Shown: positions 1 through 6,627 of the stretch, piece by piece | Position numbering within the stretch: the first letter of the stretch is position 1 | Layout: the number at the start of each line of letters is the position of its first letter | Source: Rikenellaceae bacterium | GTDB taxonomy: Bacteria; Bacteroidota; Bacteroidia; Bacteroidales; Rikenellaceae | DNA: 6,632 nucleotides | Assembly (NCBI GenBank): GCA_031286025.1 | Contig: JAITVB010000141.1 | Location: 1-6,632 of the forward strand | Direction: 5' to 3' | Position numbers and translations under genes: made by a program | The notes under the pieces: model-generated | What the model was told of the DNA's origin: nothing | Database searches by the model: none | Seen by the model: only the letters and a program-made list of their open reading frames with translations

Positions 1-82
1 GACAATGATTATTTCGCATTACTTAAAAGGATTTTTTCCCCTTGTGCGGGATATAAAGGAGGGGCGGAGCAACTTGTCAATT

Positions 83-134
83 AAAGACAAAAGAGAGAGG
101 CGGGCGCCAAAATTGCCCCCGCCTCTCTTGTTTT
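83..134 (-). terminator. Intrinsic terminator of the dnaA-recA unit
   Basis: An 11-bp perfect stem pairs 94-104 with 118-128 (core GAGAGGCGGG / CCCGCCTCTC) around a 13-base loop. Read on the minus strand it starts 20 bases after the recA stop codon and is followed by a T-rich tail (TTTTGTCTTTAA, 92 down to 81), the classic layout of a rho-independent terminator. The plus-strand side also has a short T-run (128-134), so it may stop transcription arriving from either direction. Confidence 0.88.
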
Positions 135-147
135 ATGTATAACCGGA

Positions 148-1191
148 TTATTCGACAGGTTTTTTAAAGGCCATGCGAACTTTCGCTTCCAATTCGTTAT
201 ACAGGTCGGCGTCAGTCGCCAAAAGCTGTTTCACGGCGTCACGGCCCTGACCGAGCTTACGGTCGCCGTATGCAAACCAAGACCCGCTTTTTTTGACGAT
301 CCCGTATTCGACGCCCAAGTCGATGATCTCGCCGATCTTCGAAATCCCTTCGCCGAACATAATGTCGAACTCGGCGCGACGGAAAGGCGGAGCCACCTTG
401 TTCTTGACCACCTTCACCTTGACGCGCGAACCGAGTTGCTCTTCGCCGTCTTTGATACTGGCCGTCTTACGGATATCGACGCGAATACTGGCGTAAAATT
501 TTAATGCATTTCCGCCCGTTGTGGTTTCGGGGTTGCCGTATACCACGCCGATCTTGTCGCGCAGTTGGTTGATGAAGATACACACGGTGCCTGTTTTGCT
601 GATGCTGCCGGTGAGTTTACGCAGCGCCTGTGACATCAGGCGGGCTTGGAGACCCATTTTAGATTCGCCCATCTCGCCTTCGATTTCAGCCTTGGGTGTG
701 AGGGCGGCCACAGAGTCGATCACCACGATGTCGATCGCGCTCGAACGGATCAGGTGATCGGCGATTTCCAGGGCCTGTTCGCCGTGGTCGGGCTGCGAAA
801 CAAGCAGGTTATCGACGTCGACACCCAGTTTTTGGGCATATGAGCTGTCAAATGCGTGTTCGGCGTCGATAAACGCCGCAATGCCGCCCAATTTCTGGGC
901 TTCGGCGATGGCGTGGATCGCCAGGGTGGTTTTCCCCGACGATTCGGGCCCGTAAATTTCGACTACGCGGCCACGGGGATAACCGCCTACGCCGAGGGCG
1001 GCGTCCAAAGTCACCGATCCGGAGGGGATCACCGGCACGTTCTCAATCTCCTTACTGTTCATGCGCATGATGGAGCCTTTGCCGAAATCTTTTTCGATCT
1101 TCTCCATCACGGCGTTGAGGACTTTCAGTTTGTCCGAATTGACGTCCGGTTTCTTGGTTTCTGCCATATCCTTTGGTTTGTTTTGAATCAT
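148..1191 (-). CDS. recA: Recombinase RecA
   Basis: RecA is the cytoplasmic ATP-dependent strand-exchange protein of homologous recombination and the activator of SOS-type responses. The 347-residue product is close to the family's usual length of about 350. Visible motifs are Walker A GPESSGKT (81-88), the catalytic-glutamate segment DAEHAFD (109-115, E111), Walker B VVIDS (156-160), the DNA-binding loop L1 region [10 protein letters not shown] (171-180), and loop L2 starting at FINQLRD (206-212) with the conserved Gln209. The protein ends soon after the core C-terminal domain (AFKKPVE) and lacks the long acidic tail of E. coli RecA. The first ATG gives an extra eight residues; a second ATG at 1167 (protein starting MAETKKP) fits the usual RecA N-terminus better and may be the true start. 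Neither start has a properly spaced Shine-Dalgarno. It lies 30 bases downstream of dnaA with no terminator or TAnnTTTG motif between them, so co-transcription is likely. No LexA-like operator was recognised. Confidence 0.98.
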   Translation of the reverse strand: MIQNKPKDMAETKKPDVNSDKLKVLNAVMEKIEKDFGKGSIMRMNSKEIENVPVIPSGSVTLDAALGVGGYPRGRVVEIYGPESSGKTTLAIHAIAEAQKLGGIAAFIDAEHAFDSSYAQKLGVDVDNLLVSQPDHGEQALEIADHLIRSSAIDIVVIDSVAALTPKAEIEGEMGESKMGLQARLMSQALRKLTGSISKTGTVCIFINQLRDKIGVVYGNPETTTGGNALKFYASIRVDIRKTASIKDGEEQLGSRVKVKVVKNKVAPPFRRAEFDIMFGEGISKIGEIIDLGVEYGIVKKSGSWFAYGDRKLGQGRDAVKQLLATDADLYNELEAKVRMAFKKPVE

Positions 1192-1221
1192 TCGCTTGTC
1201 GGCCGCCGTACCGTATTCTTT

Positions 1222-2631
1222 CTATCGCAACAGGATTTTTTTCTCGATCTCGTCGATCTGGCTCCGGAAATCTTTGTCGGTTTCCATCAGATTGTTGATC
1301 GCCTTGCAGGCGTGGAGCACCGTGGCGTGGTTTTTTCCGCCGATAGCCGTGCCGATGGCCGTGAGCGATGCCTTCGTGTGGCTCTTACTCAAGTACATCG
1401 CTACTTGGCGTGCCTGGGCGATCTCTCGTGTGCGTTTTTTCGAACCGAATTTTTCGGCAGACAGGCTAAAGTGTTGGCACACACATTCGCAGATATTGTC
1501 GATCGTGATCTCCTTGCGGGTATACTTCACATACACCTTGAGGATTTCCTTGGCCAAGGCCACGGTGATCTTGCGTCCCAGGAACGAAGCGTTGGCCACC
1601 AATGACGACAGTGCGCCCTCGATCTCACGCACATTGGCCGTGATGTGCTCGGCCAGGAAGTGGATCACCTCTTCGCTCAACTCGGCGCCCATCCTAAGCG
1701 ATTTGCTCCGGATGATCTTTACTTTGGTTTCGTAGTCGGGAACCGTCAATTCCGTCGTCAGCCCCCATTTAAACCGGGTGATCAGCCGCTGCTCCATCTC
1801 TTTCAACTCCACCGGCGGTTTGTCCGAGGTGATGATGAGCTGTTTAAAAGAGAGGTGCAAATGATTGAAAATATTGAAGAAAGTGTTCTGCGTCTTTTCC
1901 TTGCCGGCCAGTTCCTGAATGTCGTCGACGATCAGCACGTCGATCATTTGGTAGAAATGGATAAAATCGTTCAACTCGCCTTTCATGGCCGCATTCTGGA
2001 ACTGGGCCTGGAATTTGCTCGTGCTCACGTAAAGCACTTTCAGGTCAGGATGGCGCTGCTTGACCTCCATCCCGACGGCCTGGGCCAGGTGGGTTTTCCC
2101 GAGGCCCGAGTCACCGTGGATAAAGAGCGGGTTGAATGGGGTTTTCCCGGGGTTCAACGCCACGGCAAGCCCCGCCGAACGGGTCAGCCGGTTGCAATCG
2201 CCCTCGATAAAGGTGTCGAAACAGTAGTTCGGGTTCAACTGCGGGTCGATAATGATCTTGCGGATGCCCGGAATGATGAATGGATTTTTTATATTTGTGG
2301 CGTCGGTCCGGTTGGCGTAAGCATTGACCGGGGCGCCATCGGCCTCAGGGGCGGTATTTTGCACATCTGCTCGCGGAATGGCATAGCGCAGGCGGGTTTT
2401 CGGCCCGAAGAGTTGATGAATGATCGGCCGCAGGAACGGAATGAAGTGCTTCTCGATATGGTTGACGTAACTTTCGTTCGGCACGCGCAGGCGGAGTGTC
2501 GTCCCGTCGAAGTCGATCGGCACGATCGGCTTGAACCATTTCACGAACACCTCTTCAGAGGTTTGTTCCTTGATCCGGATCAAGCAGTTCTGCCATACGT
2601 CGTTATAGCTGTTCGGAGAAGCGGGTAACAT
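1222..2631 (-). CDS. dnaA: Chromosomal replication initiator DnaA
   Basis: DnaA is the AAA+ ATPase that binds DnaA boxes at oriC, melts the origin and helps load the replicative helicase. The 469-residue protein is full length. Domain I spans about 8-76 and a short variable linker (domain II) about 88-115. The AAA+ domain III has Walker A GDSGLGKT (173-180), Walker B VLIVDD (232-237), sensor I IITSD (266-270), the Box VII arginine finger in QRLITRF (R286) and sensor II in NVREIEGAL (R335). Domain IV carries the basic loop SKKRTREIAQARQ (397-409) and the DnaA signature GGKNHATVLHACK (431-443). The signature has Asn where E. coli has the Asp of DHT, a conservative change in a DNA-contacting position. 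IQELAGKEKTQNTFF after Walker B resembles Bacteroidetes DnaA proteins. The ATG at 2631 has no Shine-Dalgarno (CCCCTTAAA precedes it), which is usual in this phylum. recA follows 30 bases downstream. Confidence 0.98.
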   Translation of the reverse strand: MLPASPNSYNDVWQNCLIRIKEQTSEEVFVKWFKPIVPIDFDGTTLRLRVPNESYVNHIEKHFIPFLRPIIHQLFGPKTRLRYAIPRADVQNTAPEADGAPVNAYANRTDATNIKNPFIIPGIRKIIIDPQLNPNYCFDTFIEGDCNRLTRSAGLAVALNPGKTPFNPLFIHGDSGLGKTHLAQAVGMEVKQRHPDLKVLYVSTSKFQAQFQNAAMKGELNDFIHFYQMIDVLIVDDIQELAGKEKTQNTFFNIFNHLHLSFKQLIITSDKPPVELKEMEQRLITRFKWGLTTELTVPDYETKVKIIRSKSLRMGAELSEEVIHFLAEHITANVREIEGALSSLVANASFLGRKITVALAKEILKVYVKYTRKEITIDNICECVCQHFSLSAEKFGSKKRTREIAQARQVAMYLSKSHTKASLTAIGTAIGGKNHATVLHACKAINNLMETDKDFRSQIDEIEKKILLR

Positions 2632-2739
2632 TTTAAGGGGTGTTTTGTACTGATTTGTAGGCTTTTGTCATAAATATTGCAATTCGCTCATTTCTTCCTC
2701 ACAACGTTGGGAAATTCTTCCCGGGGATTTCCTGTATTG

Positions 2740-2747
2740 CAAAATTG
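2740..2747 (-). promoter_or_regulatory. Possible dnaA promoter -7 element (weak)
   Basis: The minus strand reads CAATTTTG here, one mismatch from the Bacteroidetes -7 consensus TAnnTTTG. A start site a few bases downstream would give a dnaA leader of about 100 bases. No TTG-type -33 element is visible at 19-21 bases upstream, and another one-mismatch candidate (AATTTTTG, 2826-2819) exists, so the assignment is tentative. Confidence 0.22.
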
Positions 2748-2874
2748 TATATAATTTTTGATAAAAAAGAATCTTTTTCAGTTGTTTCTTTCAATTAAAA
2801 TTCTATATGTTTTGTGGCCAAAAATTACCCTGAAGTTTTAATCTTTTGATAGTGAGAATTTAAAAATTTTCACC

Positions 2875-2882
2875 TATATTTG
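2875..2882 (+). promoter_or_regulatory. -7 promoter element of the phosphohexomutase gene
   Basis: TATATTTG is an exact match to the Bacteroidetes primary-sigma -7 consensus TAnnTTTG. A GTG at 2852-2854, 20 bases upstream, is a one-mismatch fit to the -33 TTG element. Transcription would begin near 2889, giving a leader of about 64 bases before the ATG at 2953. Confidence 0.62.
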
Positions 2883-2897
2883 TTTCTGAGACGCCCC

Positions 2898-2923
2898 TTT
2901 GTTGTTATATAAATAACAACAGA
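2898..2923 (+). repeat. Palindrome / hairpin in the phosphohexomutase leader
   Basis: GTTGTTAT (2901-2908) and ATAACAAC (2913-2920) are perfect inverted repeats around the four bases ATAA. Pairing extends outward by T-A, a T-G wobble and T-A to 2898/2923, giving an 11-bp arm. It lies just downstream of the predicted transcription start and about 30 bases before the start codon. There is no T-run right after it, so it looks more like an operator for a dimeric regulator or an mRNA leader hairpin than a terminator. Confidence 0.6.
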
Positions 2924-2952
2924 TCGGACTCCGTTTTTTAATCTGAAAAGTT

Positions 2953-4692
2953 ATGGACAAAGCGTTGGGTGCATTGGTAAATGAAAATGCAAATCGTTGG
3001 CTGAACGGTAATTATGACGAAGAAACAAAGGCCGGGATCCGCCGGATGATGGCCCATGCCCCCGAGGAACTCGTGGAGTGTTTTTATCGGAATCTGGAGT
3101 TCGGAACGGGTGGTTTGCGCGGTATTATGGGGGTCGGCACGAACCGTATGAACACCTACACCGTGGCGATGGCGACCCAGGGGTTGGCCAACTATATCCT
3201 TACCCGATTTCCGGGCCAGGAAATCCGCGTGGCGATCGCCCATGACAGTCGTAACCGGAGCGACGAATTTGCCCGTACCACGGCCCGGATTTTTGCCGCC
3301 AACGGCTTTCGTGTTTTCCTCTTCGATTCGCTCCGGCCGACACCCGAGTTGAGTTTCACGATTCGCGAACTGGGCTGCAAGAGCGGGGTGGTGATCACCG
3401 CCTCGCACAACCCCAAGGAATATAACGGCTACAAGGCCTATTGGGACGATGGCGCCCAAGTGACCGCCCCCCATGACGGGAATATCATCGCCGAGGTCGA
3501 CAGGATCGGATCGATGGACCAGGTGAAAATGACCGGCGGCGAAGAAAATATCATAACGATCGGCGCCGAAATGGACGAAGCCTACCTCGGCAAGTTGCAG
3601 ACCCTGATGCTCTCGCCTGAAGCGGTAAAGGCCAATGCCGGGATGCGGATCGTCTACACGCCGCTTCACGGGACGGGTTATAAACTGGTGCCCGAATTCT
3701 TGCGGAGGGTGGGGTTTACGGCGGTATCCGTAGTTCCCGAGCAGGAAATTCCCGATGGAAACTTTCCGACCGTCAAATCGCCTAACCCGGAGGAACAATC
3801 GGCCCTGCAAATGGCTATCCGCCTGGCCGAAAGGGAAGGGGCCGAGTTGGTCTTGGCCACCGATCCCGACGCCGACCGCGTGGGGATCGCCGTACGCGAC
3901 GAAAAGGACGATTTCATCCTGATGAACGGCAATCAGACCGCCTGCCTGCTGACCTACTACCTGCTGCGCCGGTGGAAAGAACTGGGCAAACTCACAGGCA
4001 AGGAATATATTGTTAAAACGATCGTTACCAGTGAATTGATGGCCCGTATCGCCCGGTCCTGCGACATACCTTATTACAATGTGCTGACCGGATTCAAGTT
4101 CATTGCCGAAGTGATCCGCGAACAGGAGGGCAAGGCGACGTTTATCGGCGGGGGCGAAGAGAGCTACGGCTTCCTGGTGGGCGATTTCGTGCGCGACAAG
4201 GACTCGATCATCAGTTGCGCGATGGTGGCCGAAGCAGCCGCTTGGGCCAAGACCCAAGGGTTGACGCTCTATGGGTTGCTGAAACGGATCTATGTCGAAT
4301 ACGGCCTGTTCAAGGAAGGCATCGTGTCGCTTACCAAGGCCGGTAAGTCGGGGCAGGAAGAGATCGCGCAGATGATGGCCAACCTCAGGGCCGACCCGCC
4401 TAAGTCGATTTCGGGTTCACCGGTGATCGAGATCCGCGACTACCAGTTGCAGGTCTGCCACGACTTACAGACCGGCACCTCGACCCCGATCAAACTTCCG
4501 AAAAGCAATGTACTGCAATTCCTTACCGAGGATTGCACCATTGTTTCGGCCCGTCCATCGGGCACCGAACCCAAAATAAAATTCTATTTCGGGGTGCGCG
4601 AAGAACTGACCCACGTCGAAGAATTCCACAAGGCCGAAGCGGTGCTCGACACCAAGATCGACGCCATCAAGCGCGAGTTGAACTTAGTGTGA
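2953..4692 (+). CDS. Phosphoglucomutase / phosphomannomutase family (PGM2-like) phospho-sugar mutase
   Basis: This is a cytoplasmic alpha-D-phosphohexomutase that interconverts hexose 1- and 6-phosphates through a phosphoserine intermediate. It supplies glucose-1-phosphate or related sugars for polysaccharide and nucleotide-sugar synthesis, or returns them to glycolysis. The 579-residue length matches the longer PGM2-like/PgcA class. The four expected active-site elements are present in order: phosphoserine loop TASHNP (149-154, catalytic S151), metal-binding DPDADR (304-309), sugar-binding GEESYG (401-406) and phosphate-binding RPSGTEPK (534-541). The N-terminal GTGGLRG (51-57) is also typical. 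GEESYG favours phosphoglucomutase over phosphomannomutase activity, but the sugar and the position of the phosphate (possibly phosphopentose, as in some PGM2 relatives) cannot be settled from sequence. The ATG at 2953 lacks a Shine-Dalgarno. The gene is divergent from dnaA, has its own promoter motif, and is followed by a strong hairpin, so it is probably monocistronic. Confidence 0.95.
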   Translation: MDKALGALVNENANRWLNGNYDEETKAGIRRMMAHAPEELVECFYRNLEFGTGGLRGIMGVGTNRMNTYTVAMATQGLANYILTRFPGQEIRVAIAHDSRNRSDEFARTTARIFAANGFRVFLFDSLRPTPELSFTIRELGCKSGVVITASHNPKEYNGYKAYWDDGAQVTAPHDGNIIAEVDRIGSMDQVKMTGGEENIITIGAEMDEAYLGKLQTLMLSPEAVKANAGMRIVYTPLHGTGYKLVPEFLRRVGFTAVSVVPEQEIPDGNFPTVKSPNPEEQSALQMAIRLAEREGAELVLATDPDADRVGIAVRDEKDDFILMNGNQTACLLTYYLLRRWKELGKLTGKEYIVKTIVTSELMARIARSCDIPYYNVLTGFKFIAEVIREQEGKATFIGGGEESYGFLVGDFVRDKDSIISCAMVAEAAAWAKTQGLTLYGLLKRIYVEYGLFKEGIVSLTKAGKSGQEEIAQMMANLRADPPKSISGSPVIEIRDYQLQVCHDLQTGTSTPIKLPKSNVLQFLTEDCTIVSARPSGTEPKIKFYFGVREELTHVEEFHKAEAVLDTKIDAIKRELNLV

Positions 4693-4697
4693 TGTTG

Positions 4698-4746
4698 TGG
4701 TGCGCGACATTCGAAGAGGTTCGGCCCCTTCGAATGTTTCGCACCG
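4698..4746 (+). terminator. Long hairpin after the phosphohexomutase gene, probable terminator
   Basis: Starting six bases after the stop codon, 4698-4716 pairs with 4728-4746. The core ACATTCGAAG / CTTCGAATGT is perfect and the outer GTGCG / CGCAC also pairs, with one mismatch (4705/4739) and wobbles at 4706/4738 and at the outermost 4698/4746. Inside the core, GG/CC closes a TTCGG loop after one A-C mismatch. The stem is very stable, but the next T-run (GATTTT) is about 16 bases further on, so it is not a textbook intrinsic terminator. It may instead protect the mRNA 3' end. Confidence 0.65.
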
Positions 4747-4830
4747 GGCTCGAAATGGGGCGATTTTAAAACGGGAGAGCCGTTCTCATCGGTTTTCCGG
4801 AACGAGGCAATGGGTTTCCGGATTTTTTAA

Positions 4831-4838
4831 TAATTTTG
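4831..4838 (+). promoter_or_regulatory. -7 promoter element of the glucosaminidase gene
   Basis: TAATTTTG matches TAnnTTTG exactly. An ATG at 4810-4812, 18 bases upstream, is a poor one-mismatch partner for the -33 TTG. Transcription would start near 4845. The motif includes the TTG at 4836, the most upstream common start codon of the gene that follows, which argues that this TTG is promoter DNA and not a start codon. Confidence 0.5.
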
Positions 4839-4871
4839 AGAAATTATTTCATTAATCGAAATAGCAGCAAC

Positions 4872-5840
4872 GTGCGCAGGATTTTTTGTCTTTTGACAGT
4901 GTTGGCCGTGGGCCTCGAAGCGATGGCCCAACGTATCTCCCGTGAAGAATATATTGTTAATTATAAAGGATTTGCCGTCGGGCAAATGGAGAGATTCGGC
5001 ATTCCGGCCAGTATCACGATGGCCCAGGCGTTGCTCGAATCCGACAACGGCAACAGCCGCCTGGCCCGCGAAGGAAACAACCACTTCGGCATTAAGTGCC
5101 GCGATTGGACCGGGGCAACCATCACGCACACCGACGACCGCGCCGACGAGTGTTTTCGGAAATACGACGGTCCGGAACAGTCCTATACAGACCATTCCGA
5201 ATTTCTGGACAATTCGCCGCGTTACAATTTTCTGTTCGAGCTCGATCCGTTCGATTACCGCGGATGGGCCGAAGGGCTGCGCCAGGCCGGTTACGCCACC
5301 GATCCCAACTACGGCCAGGCGTTGATCAGGATCATCGAGGAGAACAAGCTTTTCGAACTGGACCGCGGTGCGAATCTTACTTATGAAGCGTTGACCGAAA
5401 CCGAAAACCCGTTCGCTGTCGAAGCGCCTGCCGTTTCGGTACAGCCGGTCGGTGCACTGATCGATGCCGACGCTTACCAGGTATCGATCGACCCGGCTAC
5501 CGGCCTTTCTCTGGGGAAAAACAACGGAGTACCCTACATGATTGTCCGCCAAGGCGATTCTTTTGCCTCGTTGGCCCGCGACCTGCGGATCAATTACTCG
5601 TCACTGCTGAGATACAACGACTTGGCGACAGCCATACCCCTTCATGACGGCGATGCGATCTACATCAACAAAAAGAAAAAACGTTCGGAGGACGGTTCGA
5701 TCCTTCACGCTGTGCATGAAGGGGAAACGATGCACTCCATCTCACAGAAATACGGTATCCGGCTCTCCAACCTATACCGCCTGAACCGCATGACGCCCGG
5801 CCAATCGATCCGCAAAGGCCAACAAATCCGCCTGCGCTGA
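4872..5840 (+). CDS. Secreted glucosaminidase (GH73-like) with two LysM domains
   Basis: This is a predicted exported peptidoglycan hydrolase that would cut the glycan strand, probably as an N-acetylglucosaminidase, in the periplasm. Numbered from the GTG at 4872 (322 residues), a signal peptide starts RRIFCLLTVLAV and has a likely signal peptidase I site after AMA (residue 19); there is no lipobox. A glucosaminidase domain spans about 23-165, with the expected catalytic Glu in ALLESDNGNS (E56), followed by HFGIK (71-75) and a conserved-looking YxxxxEF segment. After a linker come LysM1 (about 222-266, YMIVRQGDSFASLA) and LysM2 (about 277-321, HAVHEGETMHSISQKYG), which bind peptidoglycan. No in-frame ATG precedes the signal peptide. 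A TTG at 4836 would add 12 residues, but it lies inside a promoter motif and the added codons are AT-rich, unlike the gene. A role in wall turnover or cell separation is inference from the family. Confidence 0.9.
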   Translation: MRRIFCLLTVLAVGLEAMAQRISREEYIVNYKGFAVGQMERFGIPASITMAQALLESDNGNSRLAREGNNHFGIKCRDWTGATITHTDDRADECFRKYDGPEQSYTDHSEFLDNSPRYNFLFELDPFDYRGWAEGLRQAGYATDPNYGQALIRIIEENKLFELDRGANLTYEALTETENPFAVEAPAVSVQPVGALIDADAYQVSIDPATGLSLGKNNGVPYMIVRQGDSFASLARDLRINYSSLLRYNDLATAIPLHDGDAIYINKKKKRSEDGSILHAVHEGETMHSISQKYGIRLSNLYRLNRMTPGQSIRKGQQIRLR

Positions 5841-5859
5841 TTTTTCGTGTATTTTTTGC

Positions 5860-5867
5860 TACATTTG
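5860..5867 (+). promoter_or_regulatory. -7 promoter element of the 5891-6577 gene
   Basis: TACATTTG is an exact TAnnTTTG match 20 bases after the glucosaminidase stop codon. CTG at 5837-5839, 20 bases upstream, is a one-mismatch -33 element and overlaps the end of the preceding gene. A start near 5874 would leave a short leader of about 17 bases before the ATG. Confidence 0.62.
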
Positions 5868-5890
5868 CCCAAACACTATTATCCCACATT

Positions 5891-6577
5891 ATGGAAAGCG
5901 ATACAAGCTTGCGGGAGGGAATCCTGCGGATGATCAACGAAAAGACCACACTCAAGCAACAGGTTTACGACAACACGTTCAACGCGTTCACTGAATTGAA
6001 AGAGGTGCTGCACGAGATGTCGGCCGAACTCAACGAAGCGACCGAAGAACTTGACCGCCGCATCAAGATCGAATACCGCGACCGCGGCAAGTTCGAAGCG
6101 CAACTCCAGGTGGCGGGCGACACGCTGATCTTCAGCATGCACACCAACGTGTTTGAATTCAACCGCGAACACATCATCTGGCAGAACTCCTACGTCGAAA
6201 AGGACAAGGACAATTCCTATTGCGGGATCGTCAACATCTATAACTTCCTTTCCGACTCGTTCCGCTATAACCGCAACGCCGACGAAGGTTATTTGATCGG
6301 GCGCATTTTCATCAACCGCGAATCTCAATATTTCGTCGAAGGCAAGCGCCAAGTGAGCCTCAGACACAATAACTTCGGCTCGGCCCGGTTGGACAAGCCG
6401 GCCTTGGCGGGCATCGCCGAAGCGGCAGTCAACTATTCCTTGGAATTCGATCTGCTTGTGCCGCCCTACGACGCGGTGAAGATCGTTTCGGTCGACCAGA
6501 TGAACACCAAGATCGAAAACTCGAAGATGCAGACCGGCAAACGTCTCGGTTACCGCTTCAACTCCGACGATATATAG
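5891..6577 (+). CDS. Conserved-looking cytoplasmic protein of unknown function
   Basis: The 228-residue product has no signal peptide, membrane segment or catalytic motif that I recognise, so no function is assigned. Residues about 5-60 are highly charged and should form long helices, possibly a coiled coil (ELKEVLHEMSAELNEATEEL). The segment 57-105 (RRIKIEYRDRGKFEAQLQVA, then FSMHTNVFEF and IIWQNSYV) looks like a beta-rich domain. It is followed by a Tyr/Asn/Phe-rich stretch (NIYNFLSDSFRYNRNADEGYLIGRIF, 115-140). The C-terminus (FDLLVPPYD, 186-194, and TKIENSKMQTGKRLGYRF, 206-223) is basic and well ordered in appearance. The style is that of a conserved Bacteroidetes family rather than a chance frame: codon use matches its neighbours, an ATG start lies 24 bases after a perfect TAnnTTTG, and the frame runs intact to TAG. 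Its own promoter suggests it is transcribed separately from the glucosaminidase. Confidence 0.85.
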   Translation: MESDTSLREGILRMINEKTTLKQQVYDNTFNAFTELKEVLHEMSAELNEATEELDRRIKIEYRDRGKFEAQLQVAGDTLIFSMHTNVFEFNREHIIWQNSYVEKDKDNSYCGIVNIYNFLSDSFRYNRNADEGYLIGRIFINRESQYFVEGKRQVSLRHNNFGSARLDKPALAGIAEAAVNYSLEFDLLVPPYDAVKIVSVDQMNTKIENSKMQTGKRLGYRFNSDDI

Positions 6578-6591
6578 TGGTTTTGTCTCTG

Positions 6592-6627
6592 CTCCGACTG
6601 CCGCTTTTCGGCCTTGCAAAAGTGGAG
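6592..6627 (+). terminator. Weak hairpin after the last gene, possible terminator
   Basis: CTCC-ACT (6592-6599, with G6596 bulged) can pair with AGTGGAG (6621-6627), enclosing a GCCG/CGGC mini-stem (6600-6603 with 6609-6612). No T-run follows before the window ends, so this may be a 3' structure or simply chance pairing. Confidence 0.25.

Larger units (their letters stand above)
2632..2952. other. Divergent dnaA / phosphohexomutase intergenic region
   Basis: This 321-base AT-rich stretch between two divergent genes contains no credible coding sequence. On the plus-strand side it holds a TAnnTTTG promoter motif (2875-2882) and a palindrome (2898-2923). On the dnaA side it holds overlapping short inverted repeats (2709-2732) and only one-mismatch promoter candidates. 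A single degenerate DnaA-box-like 9-mer (minus strand TTGGCCACA at 2821-2813, 7 of 9 to TTATCCACA) is present. That is too little to call an origin, though it could be relevant to dnaA autoregulation. Confidence 0.7.

Noticed and set aside
52..80. Minus-strand TTGACA followed 19 bases later by TATATC near the window's left end, resembling an E. coli-type promoter
   Set aside because: Bacteroidetes primary sigma factors use TTG / TAnnTTTG, the spacing is long, and no gene start is visible downstream inside the window.
1645..2628. 327-codon open frame antisense to dnaA
   Set aside because: Same effect: it lies wholly within an intact dnaA and shows no domain or plausible start context.
2632..2952. 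Replication origin next to dnaA
   Set aside because: The region is AT-rich, but only one degenerate DnaA-box-like 9-mer is visible. An origin would need a cluster of boxes, and proximity to dnaA alone is not evidence.
2938..4257. 439-codon open frame antisense to the phosphohexomutase gene
   Set aside because: The sense strand encodes a full-length mutase with all four active-site motifs. The antisense frame stays open because GC-rich codon use avoids the triplets that read as stops on the other strand; its product resembles no known family and is low-complexity His/Gly/Arg-rich.
4003..4960. 14-base exact repeat GAATATATTGTTAA at 4003-4016 and 4947-4960
   Set aside because: Both copies encode the same short peptide EYIV in frame in unrelated genes, so coincidence of codon choice explains it.
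5879..5888. DnaA-box-like TTATCCCACA before the last gene
   Set aside because: It has an extra C compared with TTATCCACA, so the spacing is wrong, and it is isolated within a short leader.
5879..6619. 246-codon antisense frame over the last gene, and a 241-codon one over the glucosaminidase (4827-5552)
   Set aside because: Both are shadows of plus-strand genes that have promoter motifs and sensible protein sequences; the antisense products look compositionally biased.
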